A stretch of 6,024 nt of DNA from Stenotrophomonas sp. (GTDB taxonomy: Bacteria; Pseudomonadota; Gammaproteobacteria; Xanthomonadales; Xanthomonadaceae). The notes beneath the pieces are model-generated. The model made no database searches and was not told the DNA's origin. It saw only the letters and a list, made by a program, of their open reading frames with translations. Both the position numbers and the translations under genes were made by a program. The first letter of the stretch is position 1. Every line of letters starts with the position of its first letter. The stretch is from assembly GCA_003525885.1 (NCBI GenBank), contig DQIG01000357.1, positions 1 through 6,024 of the forward strand, given 5' to 3'. This document shows positions 1 through 5,823 of the stretch, one piece after another.

Positions 1-494
1 CCGAGGTGGGCATGGTGTTCCAGGGCTTCAACCTGTTCCCGCACCTGACCGCGCTGGAAAACATCATCGAAGCGCCAATCGCGGTTCGCGGCGTGCCCCG
101 TGCGCAGGCCGAGCAGCAGGCGCGGACATTGCTGGAGCGCGTGGGCCTGGCCGACAAGGCCGATGCGTTCCCGCGCCAGCTATCCGGCGGCCAGCAGCAG
201 CGCATTGCGATTGCGCGGGCACTGGCACTGCAGCCGAAGGTGCTGCTGTTCGACGAACCCACTTCGGCGCTGGACCCGGAACTGGTGGCCGAGGTGCTGA
301 GCGTGATCGAAGAACTGGCCCGCTCCGGCACCACGCTGGTGATCGTCACCCATGAACTGAGCTTCGCCCGGCGCGTGGCCGACCACGTGGTGATGATGGA
401 CCAGGGGCGGGTGATCGAGCAGGGCACGCCCGAGACCCTGTTCGAGCGCCCGCGCCAGCAACGCACCGCCGATTTCCTGGCCAAGACCCTGTGA
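1..494 (+). CDS. Amino acid ABC transporter ATP-binding protein (5' truncated by window)
   Basis: This is the cytoplasmic ATPase that powers a polar amino acid-type importer (the GlnQ/HisP/ArtP group). The gene begins before the window: reading is open from base 3 and the Walker A loop is missing, so only about the last 163 residues are seen. Counting from the GTG at 6, visible elements are the Q-loop (MVFQ, 3-6) followed by the family-typical FNLFPHLT, the ABC signature LSGGQQQR (59-66), Walker B with its catalytic Glu (VLLFDE, 79-84), the D-loop SALD (87-90) and the switch His (IVTHE, His116). The C-terminal end, with GRVIEQGTPETLF and FL near the stop, is normal for the family. The TGA at 492-494 is followed after 16 bases by the binding-protein gene, so the two form one operon; the permease gene is expected upstream. 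The transported substrate cannot be told from the ATPase. Confidence 0.95.
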   Translation, partial: EVGMVFQGFNLFPHLTALENIIEAPIAVRGVPRAQAEQQARTLLERVGLADKADAFPRQLSGGQQQRIAIARALALQPKVLLFDEPTSALDPELVAEVLSVIEELARSGTTLVIVTHELSFARRVADHVVMMDQGRVIEQGTPETLFERPRQQRTADFLAKTL

Positions 495-500
495 CCCCGG

Positions 501-505
501 AAGGA
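501..505 (+). promoter_or_regulatory. Ribosome binding site of the substrate-binding protein gene
   Basis: AAGGA lies 5 bases before the ATG at 511, inside the 16-base gap after the ATPase stop. It supports this ATG as the start and indicates translation from the shared transcript. Confidence 0.7.
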
Positions 506-510
506 ACACC

Positions 511-1488
511 ATGAGCCCTGCAGCACCGCGTCGAATCTCACGCAGCGCCCTGTTGATCGGAGGCGTTCTGGTCATCGGTATCGCCGGCATCGTCTATTCG
601 CGCGTGCGCCAGCCACCGGATGCCGGCGTCGTGGCCGCGACCAGCCTGGCCGGTGCGAACACCGCAGTGCTGAAGGGCACATTCGACCCGAAGGCGAGGG
701 CGTTGATTCCCGCGGGTTATCACTTCGTCACTCCAGGTGCGTTTACCGTAGCTACCCATCCGGGGCAGCTGCCGCTGGCCGACTACGGTGCCGACAGCAA
801 GGACGTTGTGGGCATCGAGCCGGACATCGCGCGGTTGATCGCCGATGGATTGGGCCTGAAGCTGGTGATCGTGCCGGTGGCATGGCCCGACTGGCCGCTG
901 GGGCTGGAGTCGGGCAAGTACGATGCCGTGTTGTCGAACGTGACGGTCACCGAGGAGCGCAAGAAGAAGTTCGATTTCTCCAGCTACCGTTACGACCTGC
1001 TTGGCATCTACACGCGCAGCGATGGGCCGATCCAGAGGATCGAAAAGCCCGCCGACGTTGCCGGGCTGAAGGTGGTGGTGGGTGCCAGCACCAACCAGGA
1101 CCAGATCCTGCGGCAGTGGGACCAGCAGAACATCGCCGCTGGATTGAAGCCGGTCGAGTACCAGTACTTCGATGACGCCGTGGTCGGCCGGCTGGCGGTG
1201 ATCACCGGTCGCGCCGATGTCTCGTTCGAGCCCAATGCCACCGGCGCGTACTCAGCGCGCGATGGCAAGGTGCGGCGCGTGGGCCTGTTCCCCGGGGGCT
1301 GGCCGAACGCCGCGGCGATCTCGGTGACCACGCGCAAGGGCAGTGGCCTGGCCGACGCGGTGACGCAGGCGCTGAATACCCAGATTGGCAGTGGCACCTA
1401 CGCGCAGGCCCTGAAGCGCTGGAACGTGGCCGAGGAAGCGGTGCCGCAGTCGCAGACCAATCCGCCGGGGTTGCCGACGCTGCAATGA
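511..1488 (+). CDS. ABC transporter periplasmic substrate-binding protein, SBP_bac_3 family
   Basis: The product (325 residues) is the solute receptor of the importer whose ATPase lies directly upstream. Residues 7-10 are basic and residues 12-29 form a hydrophobic stretch (ALLIGGVLVIGIAGIVYS), so the N-terminus is either a signal peptide or an uncleaved membrane anchor; no lipobox Cys is present. A low-complexity linker (31-60) leads into the two-lobed receptor fold. Family hallmarks are GIEPDIARLIADGLG (101-115), SGKYDAVLSNVTVTEERKKKFDFS (134-157), where Arg150 matches the Arg that usually grips the ligand carboxylate, KPADVAGLKVVVGAST (179-193), and ITGRADVSFEPN (231-242). Related receptors usually carry an amine-binding Asp about where Pro241 stands, so the ligand may not be a standard amino acid. 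The C-terminus (309-325) is a Pro/Gln-rich tail. The family is clear; the ligand is unknown. Confidence 0.92.
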   Translation: MSPAAPRRISRSALLIGGVLVIGIAGIVYSRVRQPPDAGVVAATSLAGANTAVLKGTFDPKARALIPAGYHFVTPGAFTVATHPGQLPLADYGADSKDVVGIEPDIARLIADGLGLKLVIVPVAWPDWPLGLESGKYDAVLSNVTVTEERKKKFDFSSYRYDLLGIYTRSDGPIQRIEKPADVAGLKVVVGASTNQDQILRQWDQQNIAAGLKPVEYQYFDDAVVGRLAVITGRADVSFEPNATGAYSARDGKVRRVGLFPGGWPNAAAISVTTRKGSGLADAVTQALNTQIGSGTYAQALKRWNVAEEAVPQSQTNPPGLPTLQ

Positions 1489-1502
1489 CGCCGAGCATGA
1501 CC

Positions 1503-1521
1503 CGGCGCCACCGCCGCTTTT
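1503..1521 (+). terminator. Possible Rho-independent terminator after the ABC operon
   Basis: A 5-bp GC stem (CGGCG at 1503-1507 with CGCCG at 1512-1516, 4-base loop) is followed by CTTTT ending at 1521. It stands 14 bases after the binding-protein stop. The T-run is short and runs into the first SMAG GTAG, so this is a modest candidate; the SMAG hairpins next to it may share the role. Confidence 0.4.
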
Positions 1522-1589
1522 GTAGAGCCGAGCCATGCTCGGCTGCAGTTCGCGCGGTGCGCGATGAGTCGAGCATGGCTCGACTCTAC
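1522..1589. repeat. SMAG inverted pair (REPIN-like, 68 bp)
   Basis: Two GTAG hairpins face each other. The first, on the + strand, has GTAG at 1522-1525, stem AGCCGAGC (1526-1533), loop CAT and GCTCGGCT (1537-1544). The second, read on the - strand, has GTAG at 1589-1586 (CTAC on +) and a 9-bp stem formed by 1566-1574 and 1578-1586 around a 3-base loop. The two stems differ by one paired change (AGCCGAGC against AGTCGAGC with the matching change in the other arm), so pairing is kept. SMAG elements are the REP-like repeats of S. maltophilia; inverted pairs of this size are the form moved by RAYT tyrosine transposases in other bacteria. Confidence 0.85.
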
Positions 1590-1595
1590 AGGAGC

Positions 1596-1618
1596 ATCCA
1601 CGCATGGCGTGGATCTAC
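1596..1618 (-). repeat. SMAG element, single hairpin
   Basis: On the - strand this reads GTAG (1618-1615) followed by an 8-bp hairpin, ATCCACGC / GCGTGGAT, with a 3-base loop at 1604-1606. The stem differs from that of the neighbouring pair, so it belongs to another SMAG sequence type. It lies between the inverted pair and the element that overlaps the next gene's stop. Confidence 0.8.
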
Positions 1619-1635
1619 TCGCGGAGTCTGCTTTC

Positions 1636-1667
1636 GGTAGAGCCGAGCCACGCTCGGCTGCTCTACC
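1636..1667. repeat. SMAG element overlapping the glycosidase-like gene stop
   Basis: GTAG at 1637-1640 precedes stem AGCCGAGC (1641-1648), loop CAC and GCTCGGCT (1652-1659), the same stem as the first repeat in this gap. The outer arms GGTAGAG (1636-1642) and CTCTACC (1661-1667) can also pair, giving a longer hairpin with a 3-base bulge, so GTAG occurs on both strands. The TAG stop of the - strand gene (1665-1663) is part of this outer arm. The element therefore sits at the very 3' end of that mRNA and could act as a stabilising or terminating hairpin, although no T-run follows on the - strand. Confidence 0.8.
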
Positions 1668-4600
1668 AACGCGCTTCCAGCGTCCGGAACGGCTTCGCCA
1701 AGCGCACGCCCTCGGCATCGAAGCCGGAAACGCTACGACCATCGACATGCACCGTCTTCGGCAGGGTGCGCTCCGGCCACCAGACCTTCACCGCCGTTCC
1801 GCTGCGTAGCCCCTCGCCAAGTGCCACCGTCAGCACCCCGTCGTGCTGCCGCGCCTGCATCTGCAACGTGCCATACGCCGTTGGCAGGCGTTCCACCGCC
1901 AACCCATCCCCCGCGACCCACGATGAGGGCGTACCTGGCAGCAGCGAGAGGGCATCATCGTCTTCGCGCATCAGCATGCCGAACAGCGTGCGGCCGTACT
2001 CGGCGCCGATCCAGGTGTGCGGCATGTCGCCCAGGTAGCGCGGGAAACGCAGGCGCGAGTGCACGACCTCGGCCAGCACCTGCCACTCCAGCGGGCGGCG
2101 GTCATGCAACAGACCCTGCAGCAGCTCATCGGCTGCCTGTGGCTGGCCCAGGTGCACATAGCTCAGCACGTTGCGGATCTCATACGGCGTGTAGGCGTAC
2201 AGTGCGGCTGGCTGGCTGCGCTTGCGTACATCGTCCAGATAGCGCGCGAACGTGGTCCGTAGTGCTTCGGCGGGCAGCACGCTCTGCGCGCCGGTCGGGT
2301 CCAGTGCGATCGATACCCCAGTGGGGTCGCCATCGCCAAGATCGGCGGAGGACGGAATGAAGTCGATGCCCTTCCACGCCATCGTCGCCCGGATCGAAGC
2401 ATGCAGGGCGTCATACAGCGCCTTGTACTGCGAGCGTGCCCACACCGCAGTCTCGTGGTCGCCCAGCGCCTCGGCCAGCCATGCGCCGTCGTGCCATCCC
2501 TTCAGGCCCCAATAGTCGTCCCAGTAGCTGTGGGTGGGAGACGGATAGCCCTCATGGCTGATCGACGGCGCAAGGATGCCAGCGAAGCGCTCCGGCGCCG
2601 GCTGGTCGGCCTTGTACCCGGGCACCAGCGTGCGTTCGCGCAGTTCCTGCAGGAAGTGCAGCGCGGCCTTCACCTTGGGCAGGTAAGCACGCACCGATTC
2701 CGGTCCGCCATCGAGGCGCGCGACATCGGCCACCAACGCGACGTATTGCCCTTGGCTGTCGTACTCGATGTCCGATCCAAAGCCGGTGTTGACGCTGCCA
2801 TCGTCGTTGAGGATGGGCGAGACCAGGCCGTTGCCATGCACGCCGTGTTCGCTGTACCAGGCCAGATAGTCGCGCGCGACCTTGGCCTCGCCCATGCGCA
2901 GCAGCACTGCCGAGGTCGCCATGCCGTCGCGGATGAAGGAGCGGTTGTAGTTGCGCGGGCCGGGCTGCATCGCCGGGCCGGTCTGGTTGATCAGCATGTA
3001 GGCGGCCTGCGCGCGCAGCATGTCGACCAGTGATGGATCGGGCAGGCGCAGCCCGACCTGGCCCAGCCGTGCCTGCCAGTCCGCGGACGCCTGCGTGGCC
3101 AGTGAATCGAACGCGGCATTGGCATCGCGGGGCAGCGTGGCCAGATCCAACGCAGGCGCTTCGGGCAGCACGCCATTGGCATCCGCAGCGGCGGTGCCCA
3201 ACGGGAACGCGACCACGATGGCATCGCTGGTTCCCGGCGCCAACGAGATGCGGTAGTTCAATGCTGCCGAGGCAAGACCCTGGTCGTCATGCGCCTGTGG
3301 TGCGGAAGGCAGATGGCCGGCAGCGATGTTCGCGGTGATTTCCGTTGCGCCATCCTTGCCGAACGGCGCCGCGCCGGACGTAGCCACCGGGGTGAGCGAC
3401 TGCAGCAGCGTGCGGCCATTGACGCGCACGGATTGCCTATCGATGGCCACATCGCGGATCGGTGACAGCCCGCCGTTCTGCCACGGCGGATTCATCTGCA
3501 TCGGGCGCACGACCAGGCTGAGCGTGCCGTCGACGCGGGCCTTTCCGGTGTTGTGCAGGCGATGGCGGAGAAAGGTCACCGGCTGGCCATCGCGCTCGAT
3601 GGCAAACACTTCACTGCGCAGCTCCAGGCCAGGTTGCGGTGACCAGGTGGCGGAGGGCATCGGCTTCCAGCCGTCGCGCAATGCGTGCTGTATCGGCTGT
3701 CCTGCCGCGCCAGCGGCGCGCCCGTCAGCACTTCGCCAGAGGGGCTGCACCAACGGCGCGCCCTTGAAGGCTTCCAGATTGCCGTACTCGTCGAAGATCG
3801 ATTTCTGTCGTCCTGCGTGCACACCGACGGCCGTCCAATAGGCCTGCTGCATCTGCAGCGACGCCGGAAACAACGCGCGCTGCGCGCCGCTGGCGGCGAT
3901 CTGATACTGCTTCATCGGTGTCATCACGGCTTTCGGGCCGAGCAGGCGCAGGCGAGCTACCTGCGGGGCAGCGCCGTCCACGCTCAGGCGGAATGCACGC
4001 AGTGGTTGTGCTGCGGTGGCGGCCAACCAGCTTTGCCGATGGCTGGCCGCCTGTGCATCGTGTGCAAGGTCCTGCCATCTGCCCTGTTCGTCCTGCCCCT
4101 GCAGACGGGCGGCGCCGCGCGCGCCATCGGCCCACTCGACCACCAGGCCAGCCGTCGATTGAGCCTGCGGCAGCGTGATCTCGATCGTATGGGATCCACC
4201 TTTTCCGGGCGGCATCGCGACGGTGCCGCCGCCTTGCCAGAGCGCTGCTGCCTGCGTTGCATCGATACCGCTGATGCGTGCGCTGAGCGTGCTGTCCAGC
4301 GGTTCCATCTCGAAGATCGACACACCCCAATCGGAGGTGCGCTGCGGGCTGGCCAACCGCAGGTAGCGCGCCTGCCGCGGCGCGAAGTACAGCGTTTCAA
4401 CGTCGCCCAGCGAATCGGCCATCGTGTACGCGGTCTGCCACTGCGTGCCGTCCACCGAGGTCTGCAGCGAATAGCCCTCCGGATTGGAGACATCCCAGGT
4501 GAGGCGCGCGCCGGCCAGCAGTGTGGGCGTGCCCAGGTCGATCTGGAACCAGTGGCCGGGGCTGAAGGCACCGCCGGTCACGGTCTTCGGGTCGCCATCG

Positions 4601-4782
4601 ATCAGGTGGCCAATCGCCATCGCCGGCACCTGCTGCGAGGAGGCACTGGCCTGCCACTGAGTGCGTGGCGGCAAGGTCTGTGCGTGGGTGGCGAAGCTGA
4701 AGGCAGCGAGCAGCAGGGTTGCGGCAGGTCGCAATGGACGGGGCAGATGGGAGACCTTGGAACGTTCAGCGCGCAACGCCAT
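1663..4782 (-). CDS. Exported discoidin-domain, six-hairpin glycosidase-like protein
   Basis: A 1039-residue protein probably acting on a glycan outside the cytoplasm. The start at 4782 is followed by a signal peptide: basic residues 4-18, a hydrophobic core 20-31 and a likely cut after THA-Q (34/35). Residues about 37-162 form a discoidin (F5/8 type C) domain (ASSQQVPAMAIGHLIDGDPKT, WFQIDLG, ARYLRLAS). Residues about 198-283 look like a second, weaker discoidin-type sandwich. A beta-rich region (about 290-575) is followed by an (alpha/alpha)6 domain (about 580-940) with RNYNRSFIRDG (610-620), DIEYDSQGQY (671-680), SYWDDYWGLKG (752-762), PYEIRN (866-871) and GDMPHTWIGAEY (918-929), then a beta C-terminus. 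YNRSFIRDG recalls the W-R-D substrate loop of glucoamylase and debranching enzymes; acidic candidates for catalysis are Asp619, Glu673, Asp755/756 and Glu928. The exact family and substrate are not recognised. A LacI-type operator precedes the gene, and its stop lies in a SMAG repeat. Confidence 0.88.
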   Translation of the reverse strand: MALRAERSKVSHLPRPLRPAATLLLAAFSFATHAQTLPPRTQWQASASSQQVPAMAIGHLIDGDPKTVTGGAFSPGHWFQIDLGTPTLLAGARLTWDVSNPEGYSLQTSVDGTQWQTAYTMADSLGDVETLYFAPRQARYLRLASPQRTSDWGVSIFEMEPLDSTLSARISGIDATQAAALWQGGGTVAMPPGKGGSHTIEITLPQAQSTAGLVVEWADGARGAARLQGQDEQGRWQDLAHDAQAASHRQSWLAATAAQPLRAFRLSVDGAAPQVARLRLLGPKAVMTPMKQYQIAASGAQRALFPASLQMQQAYWTAVGVHAGRQKSIFDEYGNLEAFKGAPLVQPLWRSADGRAAGAAGQPIQHALRDGWKPMPSATWSPQPGLELRSEVFAIERDGQPVTFLRHRLHNTGKARVDGTLSLVVRPMQMNPPWQNGGLSPIRDVAIDRQSVRVNGRTLLQSLTPVATSGAAPFGKDGATEITANIAAGHLPSAPQAHDDQGLASAALNYRISLAPGTSDAIVVAFPLGTAAADANGVLPEAPALDLATLPRDANAAFDSLATQASADWQARLGQVGLRLPDPSLVDMLRAQAAYMLINQTGPAMQPGPRNYNRSFIRDGMATSAVLLRMGEAKVARDYLAWYSEHGVHGNGLVSPILNDDGSVNTGFGSDIEYDSQGQYVALVADVARLDGGPESVRAYLPKVKAALHFLQELRERTLVPGYKADQPAPERFAGILAPSISHEGYPSPTHSYWDDYWGLKGWHDGAWLAEALGDHETAVWARSQYKALYDALHASIRATMAWKGIDFIPSSADLGDGDPTGVSIALDPTGAQSVLPAEALRTTFARYLDDVRKRSQPAALYAYTPYEIRNVLSYVHLGQPQAADELLQGLLHDRRPLEWQVLAEVVHSRLRFPRYLGDMPHTWIGAEYGRTLFGMLMREDDDALSLLPGTPSSWVAGDGLAVERLPTAYGTLQMQARQHDGVLTVALGEGLRSGTAVKVWWPERTLPKTVHVDGRSVSGFDAEGVRLAKPFRTLEARW

Positions 4783-4791
4783 TGCGGACTG

Positions 4792-4795
4792 CCTC
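4792..4795 (-). promoter_or_regulatory. Ribosome binding site of the glycosidase-like gene
   Basis: On the - strand GAGG lies 9 bases before the ATG at 4782. Together with the signal peptide that begins directly after it, this fixes the start. Confidence 0.6.
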
Positions 4796-4836
4796 GCAGG
4801 TTCGACCGGTATCGGACAGGCGCTACGCTAGCAAGG

Positions 4837-4865
4837 GATGTAATCGGTTACATGACGCGCTGCAA
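4837..4865 (-). promoter_or_regulatory. Weak sigma70-like promoter overlapping the operator
   Basis: On the - strand TTGCAG (4865-4860) and TACATC (4842-4837) are 17 bases apart. Each matches the consensus at only 3 of 6 bases. The attraction is geometry: the operator covers the spacer and the -10, as expected for repression, and leaves a leader of about 45-50 bases. Low confidence. Confidence 0.22.
4838..4853. promoter_or_regulatory. LacI/GalR-type operator palindrome
   Basis: ATGTAATCGGTTACAT is a 16-base palindrome with a central CG and one mismatched pair (positions 7 and 10). It fits the TGTAA-N4-TTACA pattern of operators bound by LacI-family sugar regulators, many of which carry CG at the centre. 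It ends 55 bases before the start of the - strand glycosidase-like gene, the right place for control of that gene. The regulator gene is not in the window. That LacI-type proteins control glycan-use genes in xanthomonads is established; the link here is inferred from position and motif. Confidence 0.6.
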
Positions 4866-4976
4866 TAGCGTCTGGATCGGCGTGGCGTATCGAAGGCACC
4901 GGCTCGTTGACGGCTATGGCTCTGGACGCGCCCGCAGGATGGGCTAGCTTCGGTCGAGGCCAAGGAGTTCGATGCG

Positions 4977-4994
4977 GGTTGTCAGTTGACAACC
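4977..4994. promoter_or_regulatory. 18-bp palindrome, probable operator of the two-gene module
   Basis: GGTTGTCA-GT-TGACAACC has two perfect 8-base arms around a 2-base centre, 35 bases before the ATG at 5030. It contains TTGACA (4986-4991), a perfect -35 hexamer, but no good -10 follows at the right distance. Alternatively TGTATT (4995-5000, 4 of 6) directly after it is the -10, which places the palindrome in the spacer and a start near 5007, before the ribosome site. Either way, a protein bound here would block transcription; the helix-turn-helix product of the second gene is the obvious candidate. Confidence 0.6.
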
Positions 4995-5017
4995 TGTATT
5001 GGGCAGGTGCAGACTTC

Positions 5018-5023
5018 GGAGAA
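5018..5023 (+). promoter_or_regulatory. Ribosome binding site that decides the start of the 80-residue gene
   Basis: GGAGAA lies 6 bases before the ATG at 5030. It favours this ATG over the in-frame TTG at 4907 or ATG at 4916, which lack a good site and would place the 18-bp palindrome inside the coding region. Confidence 0.65.
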
Positions 5024-5029
5024 CAGCGG

Positions 5030-5272
5030 ATGTCTCGTGTGCGTCACCCAGACAAGGATATTGAAGCGGCATTGCGCTTCGCAGAAACCCGGGGCTGGAA
5101 ATTGCGGGTAGGCGGCAGCCATGCATGGGGGCGGATGTACTGCCCCTACAACGACAGCGAATGCCGGTGCGGGGAATTCTGCGTCGTCAGCATCTGGAGC
5201 ACGCCACGCAACACCTGCAATCACGCCAGAGCGCTGCGTCGTGTGGTTGAGAACTGCAGCCGCGAGCAATGA
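5030..5272 (+). CDS. Small Cys-rich protein with HicA-like layout, possible toxin
   Basis: An 80-residue basic protein of no firmly recognised family. Its predicted order is helix (8-22, DKDIEAALRFAETRGW), strand (24-37, with GGSHAWGR at 28-35), a Cys-rich loop (CPYNDSECRCGEFC, 38-51), strand (51-56) and helix (63-77, ending NHARALRRVVENC). A helix followed by a strand bearing a G-S-H motif and a closing helix is the plan of HicA mRNA interferases, whose His is catalytic; His31 would be the counterpart. The similarity is by pattern only. Six Cys (38, 45, 47, 51, 63, 76), four of them within 14 residues, could bind zinc, which is not typical of HicA. WSTPRNTCNHARALRR (56-71) is the best motif for finding relatives. 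The gene lies 31 bases before the helix-turn-helix gene in the same direction, the order seen in hicAB. Codon choice appears a little less GC-rich than in the flanking genes. Confidence 0.75.
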   Translation: MSRVRHPDKDIEAALRFAETRGWKLRVGGSHAWGRMYCPYNDSECRCGEFCVVSIWSTPRNTCNHARALRRVVENCSREQ

Positions 5273-5292
5273 GAAACGGTCCGAGCCGAAGC

Positions 5293-5298
5293 GAGGTG
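5293..5298 (+). promoter_or_regulatory. Ribosome binding site of the helix-turn-helix gene
   Basis: GAGGTG stands 5 bases before the ATG at 5304 and 8 before the second ATG at 5307. Both spacings work, so the protein may begin MMEF or MEF. Confidence 0.6.
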
Positions 5299-5303
5299 GG
5301 CAG

Positions 5304-5804
5304 ATGATGGAATTCAATTTCACCCTGAAGTACCGCGTCCCGGACGCGTACGACGACGGCGGCATCCTGGAGCAGCGCCTTGTGGAATCGGGCTGCGATG
5401 ATGCGCTGCTCGGCATCGGCCGCCCGGGCAAGATGGCGCTGGCCTTCTGCCGTGAGGCAGCCAGCGCCGGTGCCGCCCTGCAGTCAGCGCTGGATGATGT
5501 GCAGCGTGCCGTGCCGAGGGCCGAACTGGTCGAAGTGAGCCCCGATCTGGTGGGGTTGACCGACGTGGCCGACCTGCTGGGAATGTCACGCCAGAACATG
5601 CGCAAGCTGATGCTGGCCAATCCACAGTCGTTTCCCTCGCCGGTCCACGAGGGCACCACCTCGATCTGGCATCTGGCCGACATCCTCGGTTGGCTGCAGG
5701 CGCGCGGCAGCGGCAAGGTCACCTCGGAAATGGCTGAACTTGCTGCCGCGGCGCTGCAGCTGAACCTGGCCCGTGAAGGGCGCAGGCTGCAGCCAAAGGT
5801 GTAG
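5304..5804 (+). CDS. DNA-binding protein with AlpA/MerR-type HTH, probable antitoxin or autorepressor
   Basis: A 166-residue protein. Residues 1-80 look like a small alpha/beta domain: strand EFNFTLKYRV (3-12), helix (19-37), strand GKMALAFCREAA (42-53), helix (56-71) and strand ELVEVSP (74-80). Residues 83-134 form a helix-turn-helix of AlpA/excisionase or MerR style: LTDVADLLGMSRQNMRKLM (85-103), then the wing-like stretch FPSPVHEGTTSIWHLADILGWLQARG (110-135). A basic, Ala-rich helix (139-161) closes it. The DNA-binding part is convincing. The N-terminal part has the size and position of a HicB-like toxin-binding domain but is not a clear match. It follows the 80-residue Cys-rich gene after 31 bases and is probably co-transcribed; a palindrome before the first gene offers an autoregulatory site. 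No integrase or phage gene is visible, so an excisionase role has no support here. The TAG stop lies within a GTAG motif. Confidence 0.82.
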   Translation: MMEFNFTLKYRVPDAYDDGGILEQRLVESGCDDALLGIGRPGKMALAFCREAASAGAALQSALDDVQRAVPRAELVEVSPDLVGLTDVADLLGMSRQNMRKLMLANPQSFPSPVHEGTTSIWHLADILGWLQARGSGKVTSEMAELAAAALQLNLAREGRRLQPKV

Positions 5805-5823
5805 TGCCGGGCACGGCCAGCAC
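5801..5823 (+). repeat. Degenerate SMAG-like hairpin at the gene end
   Basis: GTAG at 5801-5804 is followed by an imperfect hairpin: GTGC (5804-5807) with GCAC (5820-5823), one mismatch, then GG with CC and a 6-base loop. The GTAG supplies the TAG stop of the helix-turn-helix gene. It lies between convergent genes, where SMAG elements are common. The pairing is weaker than in the 1522-1667 cluster, so it may be a decayed copy or a chance hairpin. Confidence 0.4.

Noticed and set aside
1503..1667. The run of short repeats as a CRISPR array
   Set aside because: The units are hairpins of differing sequence and orientation preceded by GTAG, without regular direct repeats or equal spacers; they fit SMAG elements.
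4801..4815. A second operator centred on ACCGGT near 4806
   Set aside because: Only the 6-base core is symmetrical and the flanks do not match the TGTAA/TTACA pattern.
3685..4947. A 420-residue open frame on the + strand opposite the glycosidase-like gene
   Set aside because: It is antisense to a gene with a clear signal peptide and domains. Its translation is Arg/Gly/Ala-rich with no recognisable motif, as expected for a shadow frame in GC-rich DNA.
4907..5029. A longer N-terminus for the 80-residue protein, from TTG 4907 or ATG 4916
   Set aside because: There is no ribosome site at those starts, the extra residues are featureless, and the extension would run through the 18-bp palindrome and promoter elements. 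GGAGAA before 5030 favours the shorter form.
5304..5804. The helix-turn-helix protein as a phage or island excisionase
   Set aside because: The HTH resembles AlpA-type proteins, but there is no integrase, attachment repeat or tRNA gene in the window, and the close small partner gene suggests a different role.
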